Shown here one piece after another: positions 50,587 through 57,825 of a stretch of 64,000 bases of DNA. Numbering within the stretch: position 1 is the stretch's first letter; every line of letters begins with the position of its first letter. Made by a program: the position numbers and the translations under genes. Under the pieces are notes generated by a model that had not been told where the DNA came from, searched no databases, and worked only from the letters and a program-made list of their open reading frames with translations. Source of the stretch: an uncultured bacterium (GTDB lineage Bacteria; Bacillota; Clostridia; Oscillospirales; Oscillospiraceae); NCBI GenBank assembly GCA_948469375.1, contig CAOKLO010000004.1:41775-105774 (forward strand), in the 5' to 3' direction.

Positions 50587-51798
50587 TCATGTGCTCTGGT
50601 CCTTTTTTGGCAGACGCCCGCCCCGGATCAGCTGCAGTGTATCCGCCAGGGTCTCCACCTCCTGGACCTCCATCAGCTCGCCGATAAGCCGGTTGGATAA
50701 GAGGAAGCCCTCCGGGGTAAAATGCCAGCGGCGGCCCACCTGCTCCGCCCAGCCCTTCTGCTCGAACTCGGACAGCTTGGCCGCGATGGGGTCGAAGTTC
50801 ATATAATACTCCCGGCGGTACTCCCACTCTTCAATGCCGTGGGTGGTGCGCAGACGGAGCATCAGATATTCGTTGCCCCGCTCCCGCCGGGGGATCTCGT
50901 CCATCTCGTCTACCAGCCTGCCGTCCCCCAGCACACCCCGGATATAGCCCTCCAGATCCTTGACAAAGGAGTACCGGCAGCCGCCGAAGTCGGAGTGGGC
51001 CGCCGCCCCCAATCCCACGTAGGGCCGTCCCATCCAGTATTTCAGGTTGTGCCGGGACTGGCAGCCCGTTTTGGAAAAGTTTGAGATCTCGTATTGCTCA
51101 AAGCCCGCCTGAGCCAGCCGCTTCACAGTCCACAGGTAGCGCTCGGCCTGCTCGTCGTCGCTGGGGAGCTCCTCACCCCGGGCCACGCGGCGGCCCAGAG
51201 GGGTGTCGGCCTCCACCGTCAGGCCGTAGCAGGACAGGTGCTCCGGCTCCAGAGCCAGCGCCGCCTCCACCGAGGCCCGCCAAGTCTTGTCGGTCTGGCA
51301 GGGCAGGCCGTAGATCAGGTCCAGATTGATATTTTTGATCTTGGCGTTCCGGGCGGCTTTCACCGCGTCCTCCACCTGCTGGTAGTTGTGGGGACGGTGC
51401 ACCGCGGCCAGCTCCCGGTCGCAGGAGGACTGCATCCCCATGGACAACCGGTTCACACCCGCCCTGTGCAGGCGCTTGAGCATCTTTTCATTCACGCTGT
51501 CCGGGTTGGCCTCCAGGGTGAACTCCACGTCCTTGGACAGGCTGAACCGCTTTTTCACGGCGGAGATCAGCTCCAGCAGCCGCTTTTCCCCGTACCAGGT
51601 GGGGGTGCCGCCGCCGATGTAGACGCTGTTTACCACCTGCTTTTTGGCCCGGGGGGCGGTTTCCAGAAGCTGCTGAAGCAATGCCTTCTGATACTCGTTC
51701 ATCCGGTCGTCCTGACCGGCCAGGGAGTAAAAGTCACAGTAATCGCACTTGCTCCGGCAAAACGGGATGTGCAGATACAGGCCCAGTGAGTTTTCCAT
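50587..51798 (-). CDS. hemW: Radical SAM protein HemW-like (heme chaperone)
   Basis: 403 residues from ATG 51798, with GAGGGGG about 7 bases upstream. The radical SAM cluster motif is CRSKCDYCDFYS (CxxxCxxC followed by D and F). YIGGGTPTW, GVNRLSMGMQS and LDLIYGLPCQ follow, and a C-terminal HemN-type domain closes it. The CDF arrangement places it with HemW, which carries heme, rather than coproporphyrinogen dehydrogenase HemN. Confidence 0.92.
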   Translation of the reverse strand: MENSLGLYLHIPFCRSKCDYCDFYSLAGQDDRMNEYQKALLQQLLETAPRAKKQVVNSVYIGGGTPTWYGEKRLLELISAVKKRFSLSKDVEFTLEANPDSVNEKMLKRLHRAGVNRLSMGMQSSCDRELAAVHRPHNYQQVEDAVKAARNAKIKNINLDLIYGLPCQTDKTWRASVEAALALEPEHLSCYGLTVEADTPLGRRVARGEELPSDDEQAERYLWTVKRLAQAGFEQYEISNFSKTGCQSRHNLKYWMGRPYVGLGAAAHSDFGGCRYSFVKDLEGYIRGVLGDGRLVDEMDEIPRRERGNEYLMLRLRTTHGIEEWEYRREYYMNFDPIAAKLSEFEQKGWAEQVGRRWHFTPEGFLLSNRLIGELMEVQEVETLADTLQLIRGGRLPKKDQST

Positions 51799-51850
51799 GG
51801 TCGTCCCCCTCAAGGGCGGCGCAGACGGCGCTCTCCCTCAGTTTACAGAC

Positions 51851-51879
51851 ATTATACTCCATTTTTTCCAGAGATTCAA
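51851..51879 (-). promoter_or_regulatory. Promoter of hemW
   Basis: On the minus strand TTGAAT (51874-51879), 17-base spacer, TATAAT (51851-51856). Confidence 0.8.
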
Positions 51880-51964
51880 TCCCCCTTGTTTCGGCAAAAT
51901 TCCGCTCCGGACCGGGCCGAGGAGCAAAAAATAATTTTAATAATTATATTTCGTGGTTTTTAAC

Positions 51965-51993
51965 TTGACGTAACAGGGCAAAAGTATTATACT
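51965..51993 (+). promoter_or_regulatory. Promoter of the hemolysin-III gene
   Basis: TTGACG (51965-51970), 17-base spacer, TATACT (51988-51993). Confidence 0.8.
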
Positions 51994-52018
51994 ATCAAGT
52001 AAGAAAGGTGGTGTTCCT

Positions 52019-52744
52019 ATGGAACAGGCATTATATCACGATCCCTTTGACAGCCTCCCCCGCCGTCGGGAGCGTCCGGTGGAGAAGGGGCGGGACCCCT
52101 ACGACGGGCTGCGGCCCTGGTCGGCCATCACCCATGGGATCGGGGCAGTGCTGGGTGTGCTGGCGGCGGTGGTGCTGACGGTGGGCGCGGCCCGGCTGGG
52201 GGATGTATGGAAGCTGGCATCCTTTGCCATCTACGGCCTGTCCATGACGGGGCTGTATACCGTTTCCACGCTGTACCACTGTGTGAACACGTCTGTGGCG
52301 GGACGGGTGGCCCTGCGGAAGCTGGACCACATCTCTATTTATTTCCTCATCGCCGGGTCCTATACTCCGGTGTGTCTCATCGCCCTGCGGGGGCCCTGGG
52401 GCTGGTCGCTGTTCGGCGTCATTTGGGCGCTGGCTATCGCGGGGTTGGTGATGAGTCTGACCTGGATCAACTGCCCCCGGGTGGTCACCTCCACCATCTA
52501 TATCGCCATGGGCTGGCTGGCAGTGGTTGCCATCTATCCGTTGTGGCAGGCGCTGGGGCTGCGCGGTGTGGCGTGGCTGCTGGCCGGAGGCATTTTGTAC
52601 ACTGTGGGCGGCGTGCTGTACGCGCTGAAGTGGCCGGGGCGGGACAATCCCCGGTTTGGCTGCCATGAGGTGTTCCATGTGTTCATTCTGCTGGGGTCCA
52701 TCGCCCACTTTGTCATGATGTACCGGGTGTTGCTGCCGCTGTGA
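52019..52744 (+). CDS. Hemolysin III / PAQR family membrane protein
   Basis: 241 residues with seven probable helices. The family zinc-site motifs are present: STLYHC, LDHISIYFLIAGSYTP and HEVFHVFILLGSIAH. Members are YqfA/TrhA-like membrane proteins tied to membrane energy or fluidity; haemolysis is not a general property. AAAGGTGGTG precedes the ATG. It is a single gene. Confidence 0.92.
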   Translation: MEQALYHDPFDSLPRRRERPVEKGRDPYDGLRPWSAITHGIGAVLGVLAAVVLTVGAARLGDVWKLASFAIYGLSMTGLYTVSTLYHCVNTSVAGRVALRKLDHISIYFLIAGSYTPVCLIALRGPWGWSLFGVIWALAIAGLVMSLTWINCPRVVTSTIYIAMGWLAVVAIYPLWQALGLRGVAWLLAGGILYTVGGVLYALKWPGRDNPRFGCHEVFHVFILLGSIAHFVMMYRVLLPL

Positions 52745-52818
52745 GATTGTGAAGCCGGCTGAGCAAAAGCGGTTTGATTGACCTGAAAAACGCGCGCCGC
52801 CTGCTCCGGCCCGCGCAG

Positions 52819-52848
52819 CAGCCCGGCCCAGGATGGGCCGGGCTGTTT
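52819..52848. terminator. Bidirectional terminator between convergent genes
   Basis: CAGCCCGGCCCA (52819-52830) pairs with TGGGCCGGGCTG (52834-52845), followed by TTT. Confidence 0.75.
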
Positions 52849-52855
52849 GATTGGC

Positions 52856-53074
52856 TCAGTATTCCCGCCTGAGCTCGTTTTCCGCCACGCCGTAGGCCTC
52901 CATAAACTCCTGAAGGTCGGCGTCGGAGCGGATGAGCATGATTTCAAAAAATTTCCCCGTGGCCTCGTCCTTGAACCCGGCAGTCTGCTCGCCGGTGCAG
53001 ATGCTGGTGCGGAGCACCGGCGCCTTTCCTGTCTTGTCGTAGGCGGCGGGACTTCTTTTACGCCGGAAAAACAT
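52856..53074 (-). CDS. Conserved small protein, unknown function
   Basis: 72 residues, basic at the start (MFFRRKRS) with PVLRTSICTGEQTAGF in the middle and an acidic end. From memory, similar short Firmicutes proteins carry this ICTGEQ motif, sometimes mislabelled as aspartate dehydrogenase. AAAGGAGGAG precedes the ATG. No function is assigned. Confidence 0.7.
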   Translation of the reverse strand: MFFRRKRSPAAYDKTGKAPVLRTSICTGEQTAGFKDEATGKFFEIMLIRSDADLQEFMEAYGVAENELRREY

Positions 53075-53179
53075 AGCGCTCTCCTCCTTTTGGCTGGTCC
53101 GTTTCCTGCCCTATCGTATAGCGCCTCTGGAAAAATCAGGCAACTTCTTTAAAAGCTCCTTAAAAGTGTGGAAGCGGCC

Positions 53180-53207
53180 TTGAAAACCCCAGTCTGGTTG
53201 TTGTAAT
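53180..53207 (+). promoter_or_regulatory. Promoter of the AI-2E family transporter
   Basis: TTGAAA (53180-53185), 16-base spacer, TGTAAT (53202-53207). Its start site near 53214 argues against the ATG at 53216 and for ATG 53246. Confidence 0.6.
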
Positions 53208-53245
53208 ATATAGCCATGATTGAACTGGGAAAGGGCGGCGGCCAT

Positions 53246-54421
53246 ATGAACAAGGAATTCCTCAAAAAGATATTTTTCAAATCACTTACGGGCTTTCTCT
53301 CCCTTGCGCTGGCGATTCTGCTGTTTTTCTGCATCCAGCGCATGGATCAGCTGCGCTACGCCTTACGCTGGCTTCTGGGGGTGCTCACCCCCTTTGTCTA
53401 CGGCGGCGCGATGGCCTACCTGCTGAAAACCCCCTGCGGCTTTCTGGAGGGAAAAATTGAGGAGGCCCTGCCGGAGAAGCATAAAAAACGGGCCAACGTG
53501 CTCAGTGTGGTGGCGGTACTGCTCATCAGCGCGCTGCTGATCTACCTGCTGCTGAATATGGTGATTCCAGAAATGGTCAGCAGCATTGTCGCATTGGCGG
53601 TGGCGGTGCCGCCGAAGGCGCAGGAGTTCGCTAACTGGGTGGTGGGTCATCTGGAGGGCAACGAGCTGCTGCAAAATTACGTAAACAACGCTTTCACCAA
53701 CATGGAGGGCTGGCTGAGGAACTGGGCCAACACCGAGCTGCTGCCCACCGTGCAGAACATGATGGGCGGAGCGGTTACAGCGGTGAGCTCGGTGTTTACC
53801 GTGCTGAAAAACATCATACTGGGCGTTATCATTTGTATCTATCTGCTGGTAGGGCGCAAAAAATTCGCCAAGCATGGAACTGCGCTGGTTTACGCCCTGT
53901 TCAAGCCGGAGCGGGCAGATGCCATGCTCAAGGAGTTCGCCTTTATCGACAGAACCTTTGTGGGCTTTTTTGGCGGGAAAATTCTGGACAGCGCCATTGT
54001 GGGCCTGATTTGCTATGCCTTCTGCGTGGTTATGACGGTTGTGGCGGGCTTCCAGAACGCGGTGCTGATCAGCGTCATCATCGGCGTCACCAACGTGATT
54101 CCCTACTTTGGGCCCTTCATCGGAGCCGTCCCCGCCGCTCTGCTGATTTTGATTTCCAGCCCCCGCAACTGCCTTATTTTTCTAATTTTTATCGTCATTT
54201 TACAGCAGTTTGACGGCAATATTCTGGGGCCGAAGCTGCTGGCGGGCAGCGTGGGGCTGACCGGCTTCTGGGTGCTGTTTGCCATCACGGTGTTCCAAGG
54301 GCTGTTCGGCTTTATGGGAATTCTGGTAGGGGTGCCGGTGTTCGCCGTCATCTACGACCTGGTGCGGCGGTGGATCGTGGCCGGGCTGCGCAGGCATGAC
54401 AAGCTGGATATTCTGGAATAG
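53246..54421 (+). CDS. AI-2E family transporter
   Basis: 391 residues from ATG 53246. Helices lie in pairs at the N-terminus (about 10-60), a helical extracytoplasmic region sits in the middle, and the conserved core has IIGVTNVIPYFGPFIGAVPA, ILQQFDGNILGPKLLA and GLFGFMGILVGVPV. The family includes TqsA and Na+/H+ antiporters, so substrate is open. It is flanked by its own promoter and terminator. Confidence 0.9.
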   Translation: MNKEFLKKIFFKSLTGFLSLALAILLFFCIQRMDQLRYALRWLLGVLTPFVYGGAMAYLLKTPCGFLEGKIEEALPEKHKKRANVLSVVAVLLISALLIYLLLNMVIPEMVSSIVALAVAVPPKAQEFANWVVGHLEGNELLQNYVNNAFTNMEGWLRNWANTELLPTVQNMMGGAVTAVSSVFTVLKNIILGVIICIYLLVGRKKFAKHGTALVYALFKPERADAMLKEFAFIDRTFVGFFGGKILDSAIVGLICYAFCVVMTVVAGFQNAVLISVIIGVTNVIPYFGPFIGAVPAALLILISSPRNCLIFLIFIVILQQFDGNILGPKLLAGSVGLTGFWVLFAITVFQGLFGFMGILVGVPVFAVIYDLVRRWIVAGLRRHDKLDILE

Positions 54422-54430
54422 CGGTAAATA

Positions 54431-54468
54431 AAACAGCGGACGGTCTCCGTAGAGGCCGTCCGCTGTTT
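54431..54468. terminator. Bidirectional terminator
   Basis: AAACAGCGGACGG (54431-54443) pairs with CCGTCCGCTGTTT (54456-54468) between convergent genes. Confidence 0.8.
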
Positions 54469-54473
54469 CATGC

Positions 54474-56141
54474 TCAGCGGCTGTAGCTCAGCTGGTTCTT
54501 GAGCCGGAATTTTCTGGTCTGGTCCTCCAGCAGATGGACCTGCTCGAACAGCTCGGAGCTGACGGCGGCGGACTCCTCGCTGCTGGCGGAGTTAGTCTGC
54601 ACCACGGAGGAAATCTGACCGATGCCCTCGGAGACCTGGGACAGGGATTCCGCCTCCTCGGCAATGGCGTCGGAGATGGCGCTGATGGCCTTGTTGGACT
54701 GCACCACCAGCTCCAGCGCCTTTTTCAGCGAGCTGGATACCTCGTCCACAATTTGGGTGCCCTGGTTGACGGCCTGGACGGAATTTTCAATCAGCCCCTT
54801 GGTGGCCTTTGCGGCCTCGTCGGACTTGGAGGCCAGGCTGCGCACCTCGTCGGCCACCACGGCAAAGCCCTTGCCCGCAGACCCTGCCCGGGCGGCCTCC
54901 ACGGCGGCGTTCAGGGCCAGGATGTTGGTCTGGAAGGCGATGTCCTCAATGGTGGAGATGATTCGGCCGATTTGCTGGGAGGCGTCGGAGATGTTCCCCA
55001 TGGCGGACACCATCTGCTCCATCTGCTGGCTGCTCAGCGACACCTGCTGGCTGGTGAGGCGGGCGCTGTCCTGGGCGTCGGCGGCGGCCTGGGCGTTGCG
55101 CCCAGCGCTCTTGGACAGGTCGTCTACCGTGGCATACACCTCTTGCACCGCGCTGGCCTGCTCGGTGGCGCCCTGGGCCAGGGACTGGGCGCCGCTGGAC
55201 AGCTGCTCGGCATGGCTGGACACCCGCTGCTCCGCCTGGACGATGTTCCCCAGGGCGTCGGACAGGGAGGCGGTAAAGAGATTCAGTGAGCCCTCAATGG
55301 ACTGGAAGTCGCCGATATAATGGGCGGAGGTCTGAACGTCGAAGTTGCCGTTGGCCAGCTCACCCATCACCCGGTTGATGTCCTCTACGTACATGTGAAT
55401 GCGTCCCACAGACTCTTCCAGGGTCTGGGCCAGCTGGCCCAGCTCGTTTTTGGAGGAGTACTCCAGATCGAGGTTGAGATGGCCCTCCTGAAGGGGATGG
55501 ACCTTGCCGGTGATGAGGAGCAGGGGCTTGATGACATAGCCGAGAACGAATATCACCAGACTGATCAGGGCGATCAGGTTGAGCACCAGGCAGACCGCAG
55601 TGGAGCCGTGCATGATGGCAATGGTGCGGTTCATGCTGCCGGTGTACGTGTCGGTGAGGGTCTGACCCTGCGCCACCACTTGATCCAGCAGGCCCACCAG
55701 CGTGGTGAGGCTGGCCTGAATGGTCTCCCGGTAATACTGCTGTGCCTGGCTGGGGCTGTCGGCGTAGAGCTCCAGAGCAGTGCCTGCGGAGGCGTGGAGC
55801 TCCTTGTGCAACGGCTCGATCTGCGCGCGCAGCTGGTCTACAGTGCTGTCGCTCAGCTCCATATCTCCATACAGCCACTGGCCCAGGACACACGCGGTGT
55901 GGTCCATGCTGCCGGTGAATTCCGAGCCGGAATACAGGGCGTTGCTCAGATTAGCGGACCACTTGTAGTGGGCCACCTCCGCCTGCAGGATCTGGTTGAG
56001 CATAGCGGTGGCTTGGACGTTGTTCTTTTGGGCGCCTTCAATGCGCAGGATGTTGATCGTAGTTACGCCGCTGAACAGCAGCACGGCGACCAACGCACAG
56101 ATCACGCGAATCATAACCGATTTTTTGATACTGGTACCCAT
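54474..56141 (-). CDS. Methyl-accepting chemotaxis protein with CZB-like sensor domain
   Basis: 555 residues. Helix 1 (about 10-32) and helix 2 (about 180-205) bracket a four-helix extracytoplasmic region. Within it His58, Cys84, His112 and His116 (AHYKW, DHTACVLGQW, PLHKELH) match the spacing of zinc ligands in CZB domains. A HAMP linker follows, then the signalling hairpin with IAFQTNILALNAAVEAARAG. CZB domains sense zinc or hypochlorous acid and usually sit in the cytoplasm; here it is outside. No flagellar genes are in the window. Confidence 0.92.
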   Translation of the reverse strand: MGTSIKKSVMIRVICALVAVLLFSGVTTINILRIEGAQKNNVQATAMLNQILQAEVAHYKWSANLSNALYSGSEFTGSMDHTACVLGQWLYGDMELSDSTVDQLRAQIEPLHKELHASAGTALELYADSPSQAQQYYRETIQASLTTLVGLLDQVVAQGQTLTDTYTGSMNRTIAIMHGSTAVCLVLNLIALISLVIFVLGYVIKPLLLITGKVHPLQEGHLNLDLEYSSKNELGQLAQTLEESVGRIHMYVEDINRVMGELANGNFDVQTSAHYIGDFQSIEGSLNLFTASLSDALGNIVQAEQRVSSHAEQLSSGAQSLAQGATEQASAVQEVYATVDDLSKSAGRNAQAAADAQDSARLTSQQVSLSSQQMEQMVSAMGNISDASQQIGRIISTIEDIAFQTNILALNAAVEAARAGSAGKGFAVVADEVRSLASKSDEAAKATKGLIENSVQAVNQGTQIVDEVSSSLKKALELVVQSNKAISAISDAIAEEAESLSQVSEGIGQISSVVQTNSASSEESAAVSSELFEQVHLLEDQTRKFRLKNQLSYSR

Positions 56142-56291
56142 GAAATAGGTCCTCCTTGTTCGTTTTATTCAGGAGAGCTTGTGGACGTGCATCCGTGTCA
56201 TGCATCACCTCATTGCCGCAGGTCAGCAGCTGTGGGGCGGGACAGCGGCCAAAGATTCCCGTCCGTGGCTGAAATCGGAAAGTATATTGGT

Positions 56292-56320
56292 ATTATATGA
56301 TAAACACAGGGAAAATGCAA
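56292..56320 (-). promoter_or_regulatory. Promoter of the chemoreceptor gene
   Basis: On the minus strand TTGCAT (56315-56320), 17-base spacer, TATAAT (56292-56297). The leader is about 145 bases; no c-di-GMP riboswitch was recognised in it. Confidence 0.75.
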
Positions 56321-56445
56321 GAGAAATGCCTTCGGCCAGGTGAGGAAGTTTTTCCCGATGATTCTGATTACGGCTCCAGCTCATAATTCCTGTGCCCCAA
56401 GGAACGGCGGTATGCGGCGGTCCGGACGAAACGGGGAGCAGTATA

Positions 56446-56502
56446 AAACGGCCGGGGTATTAGGGACGCTTCAAAACGAATCGCCCCAATACCCCGCCGG
56501 TT
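56446..56502 (-). terminator. Terminator of the solute-binding lipoprotein gene
   Basis: On the minus strand a long imperfect stem (AACCGGCGGGGTATT with AATACCCCGGCCGTT) ends in TTTTATAC shortly after the stop at 56518. Confidence 0.65.
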
Positions 56503-56517
56503 CAAAAGACCGCCCGC

Positions 56518-57825
56518 TTACGATCTGCTCAGCGCCGCGTCCTGCAATTCATCAAAGGCCGCCATGCACTCATCCACCGACGCGCCGCCCAGCAGCATCC
56601 GCACGATCTGGCAGGTGTTTCCCCACTGCTCCACGTTCATCCCCGCGTTGGAGCCCAGCACATAAACGCCTTCCTCGATCCTGTCGTTGAGGGGTTTTAA
56701 GGCGGGCACGCACTCCACCTTGACATTCTTGGACGGCGAGATCACCCGGTTGGTCTCCGAGTAGAGCTGGAGCGCCTCGTCAGAGATGATGATATCCAGT
56801 ATGTTCATGGCGTCCTGGGCGTGCTCCCCGCCGGAGCACACGGCCCACCCGGTCATGGGCATCACAGGCATCTGCCCCCGGCTGCTGGGGAACCCGATGA
56901 CTTTCATGTTGAAGTCCGTCTTGCCATAGGCGGTCTCCGTGTTCGCCGCGCCCCAGTAGGCCATGACGATGGGCGTTTTTCCCGCCAGAAAGTCGGGGCC
57001 CTCCGCCTCGATGACCTCGCTGACCAGGGCCTTTTCTGCGTCGATATACCCTCGGTCGATGAGTGTTTGGAGGAACTCGAAGCCCGGGCGCATATAGTCG
57101 CTGTACCTGGCCTCCCCGCTGTTGAGGGCCGCGATCTCCGCCTGGGTATTTCCGCCGTTGTACAGGTCGGCATAGGCCTGGGCCAGGACGAAGGTCTCCA
57201 GCCACCAGCGGTTGGCGCCGATGGGCGTTTCAATCCCATTCTCCTGGAATACCCGGCAGCACTCCAGAAATTCCTCCGGCGTTTCCGGCAGGGAGAGGTT
57301 ATACTGCTGGAACATATCCGCATTGACGAACAGGCCGTAGGCCACCACCTCCTGGGGGATGGCCACCAGCTTCCCATCCACCGTGTTGGCGGTGCGGATG
57401 ATCTCCCTCAGGTTTTTCGCGCTTTCCAGCCCCGACAGGTCCATCAGCTTGCCCTCCTCACCCAGAGCCAGGATGGTGTCCGGGTTGAGCAGATACAGAT
57501 CATCCATGTTGTTCCGGGCCCGGTCCAGACAGACCTCGTCATAGGTCTTGTCCTGATAGGTCTCCGCCGTATAGGTCCTGTATACCATGGTTATGCCCAG
57601 CGCCTCCTCCGCCATAGCCACCGTCAGGTCCGACGCGGTCCGCGCCACGTTTTCCGCGTCAGGGTCGGTCTTTTCCATGGGGCTGAACAGGTTGACCGTC
57701 TGTTTTTCCTCATCCTCCTGCAAAATCAGGTTTTTGGGGTTCTCATGGCCGCAGGATACCAGCAACACAGCCGCCAGCGCCGCCAGGCAGGCAGAAATCC
57801 ATCTATGCGTTCGGGTTGCCTTCAT
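56518..57825 (-). CDS. Extracellular solute-binding lipoprotein paired with sensor kinase
   Basis: 435 residues with signal peptide and lipobox LVSC (Cys about 25). The rest is a family 1 sugar-type binding protein (DDLYLLNPDTILALGEEGKL, AYGLFVNADMFQQYNL, VIGFPSSRGQMPVMP). Its start overlaps the hybrid kinase gene by 23 bp. No permease or ATPase is near. It may present a ligand to the kinase's extracytoplasmic domain rather than serve uptake; that is inference. Confidence 0.85.
   Translation of the reverse strand: MKATRTHRWISACLAALAAVLLVSCGHENPKNLILQEDEEKQTVNLFSPMEKTDPDAENVARTASDLTVAMAEEALGITMVYRTYTAETYQDKTYDEVCLDRARNNMDDLYLLNPDTILALGEEGKLMDLSGLESAKNLREIIRTANTVDGKLVAIPQEVVAYGLFVNADMFQQYNLSLPETPEEFLECCRVFQENGIETPIGANRWWLETFVLAQAYADLYNGGNTQAEIAALNSGEARYSDYMRPGFEFLQTLIDRGYIDAEKALVSEVIEAEGPDFLAGKTPIVMAYWGAANTETAYGKTDFNMKVIGFPSSRGQMPVMPMTGWAVCSGGEHAQDAMNILDIIISDEALQLYSETNRVISPSKNVKVECVPALKPLNDRIEEGVYVLGSNAGMNVEQWGNTCQIVRMLLGGASVDECMAAFDELQDAALSRS

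Noticed and set aside
56142-56291. Chemoreceptor leader as a c-di-GMP riboswitch
   Set aside because: The conserved core bases of GEMM-type riboswitches were not found in the leader.
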